A stretch of DNA of 6,807 bases from Planctomycetota bacterium (lineage in GTDB: Bacteria > Planctomycetota > PUPC01 > DSUN01): assembly GCA_016872875.1 (NCBI GenBank), contig VGYW01000442.1, positions 1 to 6,807 on the forward strand, given 5' to 3'. Made by a program: the position numbers and the translations under genes. Shown in pieces: positions 4,616 to 6,807 of this stretch. Under the pieces are notes generated by a model, which was given only the letters and a program-made list of their open reading frames with translations, had not been told where the DNA came from and ran no database searches. Position 1 is the stretch's first letter. Every line of letters starts with the position of its first letter.

Positions 4616-4936
4616 ATGATCAAGCGATTTCCCCCAGTTCATCCCGGTGAGGTGCTCCTGGAGGAGTTCCTGCGGCCGATGGGCGTCAGCCAGTACCGGC
4701 TCGCGAGGGACATCAGCGTGCCGCCGCGGCGCATCAACGAGATCGTGCACGGCAAGCGGAGCGTGAGCGCCGACACGGCCCTGCGCCTGTCGCGCTACTT
4801 CGGGCTTTCGGACCGTTTCTGGCTCAACCTTCAAGCGCACTATGACATCGAGGTGGAGAAGGACCGCCTCGCTGGCCGCCTCGACACTGAAGTCACCCCG
4901 CTGGCGTCTGGCCCCCTCGCACCCGCGCACGCGTAG
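4616..4936 (+). CDS. higA: HigA-type antitoxin, XRE-family repressor, 106 aa
   Basis: The protein begins MIKRFPPVHPGEVLLEEFL, the standard HigA opening. It contains an XRE helix-turn-helix at about residues 24-63 (VSQYRLARDISV, recognition helix RRINEIVHGKRSV, then ADTALRLSRYFG) and the conserved FWLNLQAHYD (69-78). It neutralises HigB by direct binding and represses the shared promoter, most likely at the palindrome 4295-4313. AGGAG at 4605-4609 overlaps the toxin stop, a 6-nt spacer before ATG. The last 15 residues are a Pro/Ala-rich tail beyond the usual core. Confidence 0.92.
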   Translation: MIKRFPPVHPGEVLLEEFLRPMGVSQYRLARDISVPPRRINEIVHGKRSVSADTALRLSRYFGLSDRFWLNLQAHYDIEVEKDRLAGRLDTEVTPLASGPLAPAHA

Positions 4937-4973
4937 AGGGACACCAACCGCCTCACAGTCTCTCAACCACCTC

Positions 4974-5300
4974 TCAGAAGACCCCGCCCTGATGCAGTCG
5001 CCGCAGGAAATCGGCGACGGGAAGCACGTCCAGCCCATCGAAGGTGTAGGCGCGCTTGCCGGTGTAGACGCCGATCATCCTGTCCACGCGAATGGCCTCG
5101 GGGCGGGCTTGAAGCGACCACATCGGCTTCTCCCACTTGCGTTCCCAGCGCGGCGCAAGCTTGACCTCCAGGCACACGGCGTGCGGTGGCGACGCTCCCT
5201 GCCGCTTGCGCGTCTCCACCACGAAGTCCACCTCCCCGCCGCTCTCGGTGCGGTAGTAGCAGATGGGGCGATGCTTCCCCTGAGTCTCGTTGTAGACCCG
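4974..5300 (-). repeat. 327-bp direct repeat, copy 2 (tail of intact ATPase gene)
   Basis: Same-orientation partner of 3855-4181 with a constant offset of 1119 nt and no gaps. The two copies flank the 792-bp REP-like plus higBA module. Confidence 0.85.
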
Positions 5301-6158
5301 CAGCTCGTGGTAGATAAGCGTTTCCAGCGCCGTGCCCTTCCACAGGCGGTCCACGGGGTCGAAGAGCAGCCCCGCCGCGGCGCGGGCCACGCCAGGGTCG
5401 AACCAGTAGAACTTCGGGTGCCCCTGCTCCCGCACCTTCGCGGCCGGGCGATAGGGGCGCAGGAAATGGCCGAGCAATGTGTCGTCGAGGATCGCGAAAT
5501 ACGCGTCCACGCTGCTCCGCGGCACCCCGGCCTCGCGGGCGATGTTCGCCCCGTTCACCACCTGGCCGTTCAACTGCCCCACGATGCCCAGGAACCGCAG
5601 GAACGGGTGCAGCTTCCGCACGATCCCCTCTTCCCTGATCTCCTGCTTGATGTAGGTGTTGGCGTAGGCGCTCAGGATGTCGGGCGCGCTCTTCGGGTCG
5701 AACTGGACGAGCGGCAGGGTCCCCCATTCGATGGCCTGTTCCGCGTCGAAGGCGTCCCCCAGCTCCGCGGAGCAGAATGCCTCCATGTGGCGCGTCACCG
5801 CGCGCCCGGCCAGCAGGTTCACTCCGCCCCGCCGCAGCTTCCGGGCCGAAGACCCACACAGCACGAAGCGCCAGCCCCGGCCCTCCATCAGGCGGTGCAC
5901 TTCGTCCAGGAGCACCGGCACTTTCTGAATCTCGTCGAGCACCACCCACCCCTTTTCGGGGAGGCGCCCGGCAATCGCCTCGATGCGGGCGGGGTCGCGC
6001 GAAAGCTCCAGGAACAACGCCGAATCGAGGAGGTCAACGAGCACCGCGTCGGCGAAGGCCTGCCGCAGCCAGGTGCTCTTGCCCACGCCCCGCGGCCCGA
6101 AGAGGAAGAACGACCGCTCCGGCGCCCGCAACAGCCGCTTCACAGTGGCTTCCAGCAT
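4974..6158 (-). CDS. AAA_14/DUF4143 ATP-binding protein (394 aa)
   Basis: The start is ATG at 6156-6158, preceded by a perfect AGGAGG (6170-6165) with a 6-nt spacer. The frame opens 23 codons earlier but has no comparable site. Walker A is GPRGVGKST (residues 21-29), Walker B VVLDE (72-76), and a sensor-like VLCGSSARKL follows (99-108). A winged-helix-like middle includes NGANIAREAGVPRSSVDAYFAIL, and the C-terminal DUF4143 region carries a PD-(D/E)xK-like signature, Asp311 in GGEVDF and E331-V-K333. The length is normal for the family (about 380-420 aa). These ATPases are frequent, multicopy and often found in accessory islands; their role is not established, and nuclease activity is unproven. 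The gene converges with higBA, leaving 37 nt between stops. Confidence 0.88.
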   Translation of the reverse strand: MLEATVKRLLRAPERSFFLFGPRGVGKSTWLRQAFADAVLVDLLDSALFLELSRDPARIEAIAGRLPEKGWVVLDEIQKVPVLLDEVHRLMEGRGWRFVLCGSSARKLRRGGVNLLAGRAVTRHMEAFCSAELGDAFDAEQAIEWGTLPLVQFDPKSAPDILSAYANTYIKQEIREEGIVRKLHPFLRFLGIVGQLNGQVVNGANIAREAGVPRSSVDAYFAILDDTLLGHFLRPYRPAAKVREQGHPKFYWFDPGVARAAAGLLFDPVDRLWKGTALETLIYHELRVYNETQGKHRPICYYRTESGGEVDFVVETRKRQGASPPHAVCLEVKLAPRWERKWEKPMWSLQARPEAIRVDRMIGVYTGKRAYTFDGLDVLPVADFLRRLHQGGVF

Positions 6159-6198
6159 GTCTCGCCTCCTGACATCAGTCATGTAAGAATACAACGTA

Positions 6199-6227
6199 AT
6201 TTTACAATACCGATGTAAGCAAAGCAA
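6199..6227 (-). promoter_or_regulatory. Probable promoter of the DUF4143 ATPase gene
   Basis: On the minus strand, TTGCTT (6227-6222), 17-bp spacer and TAAAAT (6204-6199) precede the gene, with the expected start near 6192. The surrounding 6180-6220 is unusually AT-rich for this window and repeats TTACA/TGTAA words in both orientations, including GTAATTTTAC, which could be a regulator site. Confidence 0.45.
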
Positions 6228-6352
6228 GCCGCGCTCCTGCTTGGCTCAACCAAGGCCGGCGGACACTATGCGGGATTACTGCGCCCACGGAGAGGGTTTG
6301 CAGAGCTCTTTAGAGGGGGCATTCTGCCCGACGAGGGCTCGAACACGGCGCG

Positions 6353-6807
6353 TCAGAGGACGTACCAGGGATAGACGAGCGTTCCGGAACGCCTCTGCGC
6401 CTGGTCCCCACCATAGACAAGGACGGAGGGGCCACTGTCGTTCCCCGACACCCTGCGCCAGTAGGCCAGATTGTCGAAGAAATCCGGAGCTATAGTCTGC
6501 GCCGACTTGATTTCGATGGGCACCAGTTCCGCCGCCCTCTGGATGACGACGTCCACCTCGTGCCCCGCGGCGTCGCGCCAGAAGTGCAGGCGCGGCGGCT
6601 CGCCCCGGTGGAGGAAGTTCTTGCAGAGCTCCGAGACGACGAAGCTCTCGAAGACGGCTCCCCGCTCGGCGCGATGGAACAGCTCGCGCGGCTCGTGAAC
6701 CTGAAGCAGGTAGCAGAGGAGCCCGGTATCCAGGAAGTAGAGCTTCGGGCTCTTGACGAGCCGCTTGCCGAAGTTCTGATGGTGGGGCCGCAGGAGGGTG
6801 ACGATGA
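6353..6807 (-). CDS. Second AAA_14/DUF4143 ATP-binding protein, C-terminal part, cut by window edge
   Basis: The visible 150 codons run from the window edge to TGA at 6355-6353. They start IVTLLRPHHQNFGKRLVKS, continue PKLYFLDTGLLCYLL, then AVFESFVVSELCKNF, and end with the nuclease-like signature GHEVDVVI and VPIEIKSA. These are hallmarks of the DUF4143 C-terminal region. The Walker motifs would lie upstream, outside the window. It differs clearly from the neighbouring ATPase (only the general motifs are shared), so it is a distinct lineage rather than a recent duplicate. Both genes point the same way, 194 nt apart, and the downstream one has its own promoter. Confidence 0.88.
   Translation of the reverse strand, partial: IVTLLRPHHQNFGKRLVKSPKLYFLDTGLLCYLLQVHEPRELFHRAERGAVFESFVVSELCKNFLHRGEPPRLHFWRDAAGHEVDVVIQRAAELVPIEIKSAQTIAPDFFDNLAYWRRVSGNDSGPSVLVYGGDQAQRRSGTLVYPWYVL

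Noticed and set aside
4842..6218. 458-codon plus-strand open frame
   Set aside because: It is antisense to the DUF4143 ATPase, starts inside higA and has an Arg/Pro/His-rich composition typical of a shadow frame in GC-rich DNA.
6240..6254. Hairpin CTTGG/CCAAG as a terminator of the second ATPase gene
   Set aside because: The stem is only 5 bp and no T-run follows in the minus direction.

Overview
This is a GC-rich bacterial accessory region, a mosaic of small toxin-antitoxin-type genes, repeats, gene fragments and AAA ATPases of the AAA_14/DUF4143 type. It contains no rRNA, tRNA, CRISPR array or housekeeping gene, so the host cannot be assigned firmly. The gene mix and the foldback repeats resemble uncultured Planctomycetota-like or related metagenomic genomes (weak inference). 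Promoters are easy to see: four sigma70-type sites with TTGACA -35 boxes and 16-17 bp spacers, one of them a perfect consensus.

Layout: (1) 4-240 is a long nested foldback repeat. (2) 244-465 (-) is an orphan VapB-like antitoxin gene with its own promoter and a 5'UTR palindrome. (3) 550-1200 is gene debris: a pyrimidine-rich stretch, an exact 42-bp repeat, the first codons of a clan AA aspartic protease that breaks off, and a 52-codon small gene with a good promoter. (4) 1253-3673 (+) is the most interesting part: a consensus promoter, a leader of about 250 nt with a strongly foldable structure, then three co-directional genes. These are an unknown helical protein (224 aa), an unknown small basic protein (132 aa) and, overlapping it by ATGA, a 300-aa protein with a TIR/nucleoside-deoxyribosyltransferase-like N-terminal domain. 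The unit is bracketed by about 63-bp imperfect inverted repeats at 1138-1200 and 3768-3832. (5) 3855-4181 (-) is a 3' fragment of a DUF4143 ATPase gene, ending exactly where REP-like repeats begin. (6) 4287-4936 is a higBA toxin-antitoxin operon with a palindromic operator inside its promoter and an almost leaderless toxin start. (7) 4974-6158 (-) is an intact DUF4143 ATPase whose last 327 bp match the fragment (about 95% identity). (8) 6353-6807 (-) is the C-terminal half of a second, divergent DUF4143 ATPase running off the window.

How the genes may work together: the three-gene unit has the look of an anti-phage or abortive-infection cassette, with a nucleotide- or NAD-directed TIR-like effector last in the operon and two unrecognised proteins as candidate sensor or regulator. 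This is inference from the effector fold and the island context. The rest of the window (antitoxin, higBA, ATPases, repeats) is typical defence-island or mobile-element background.
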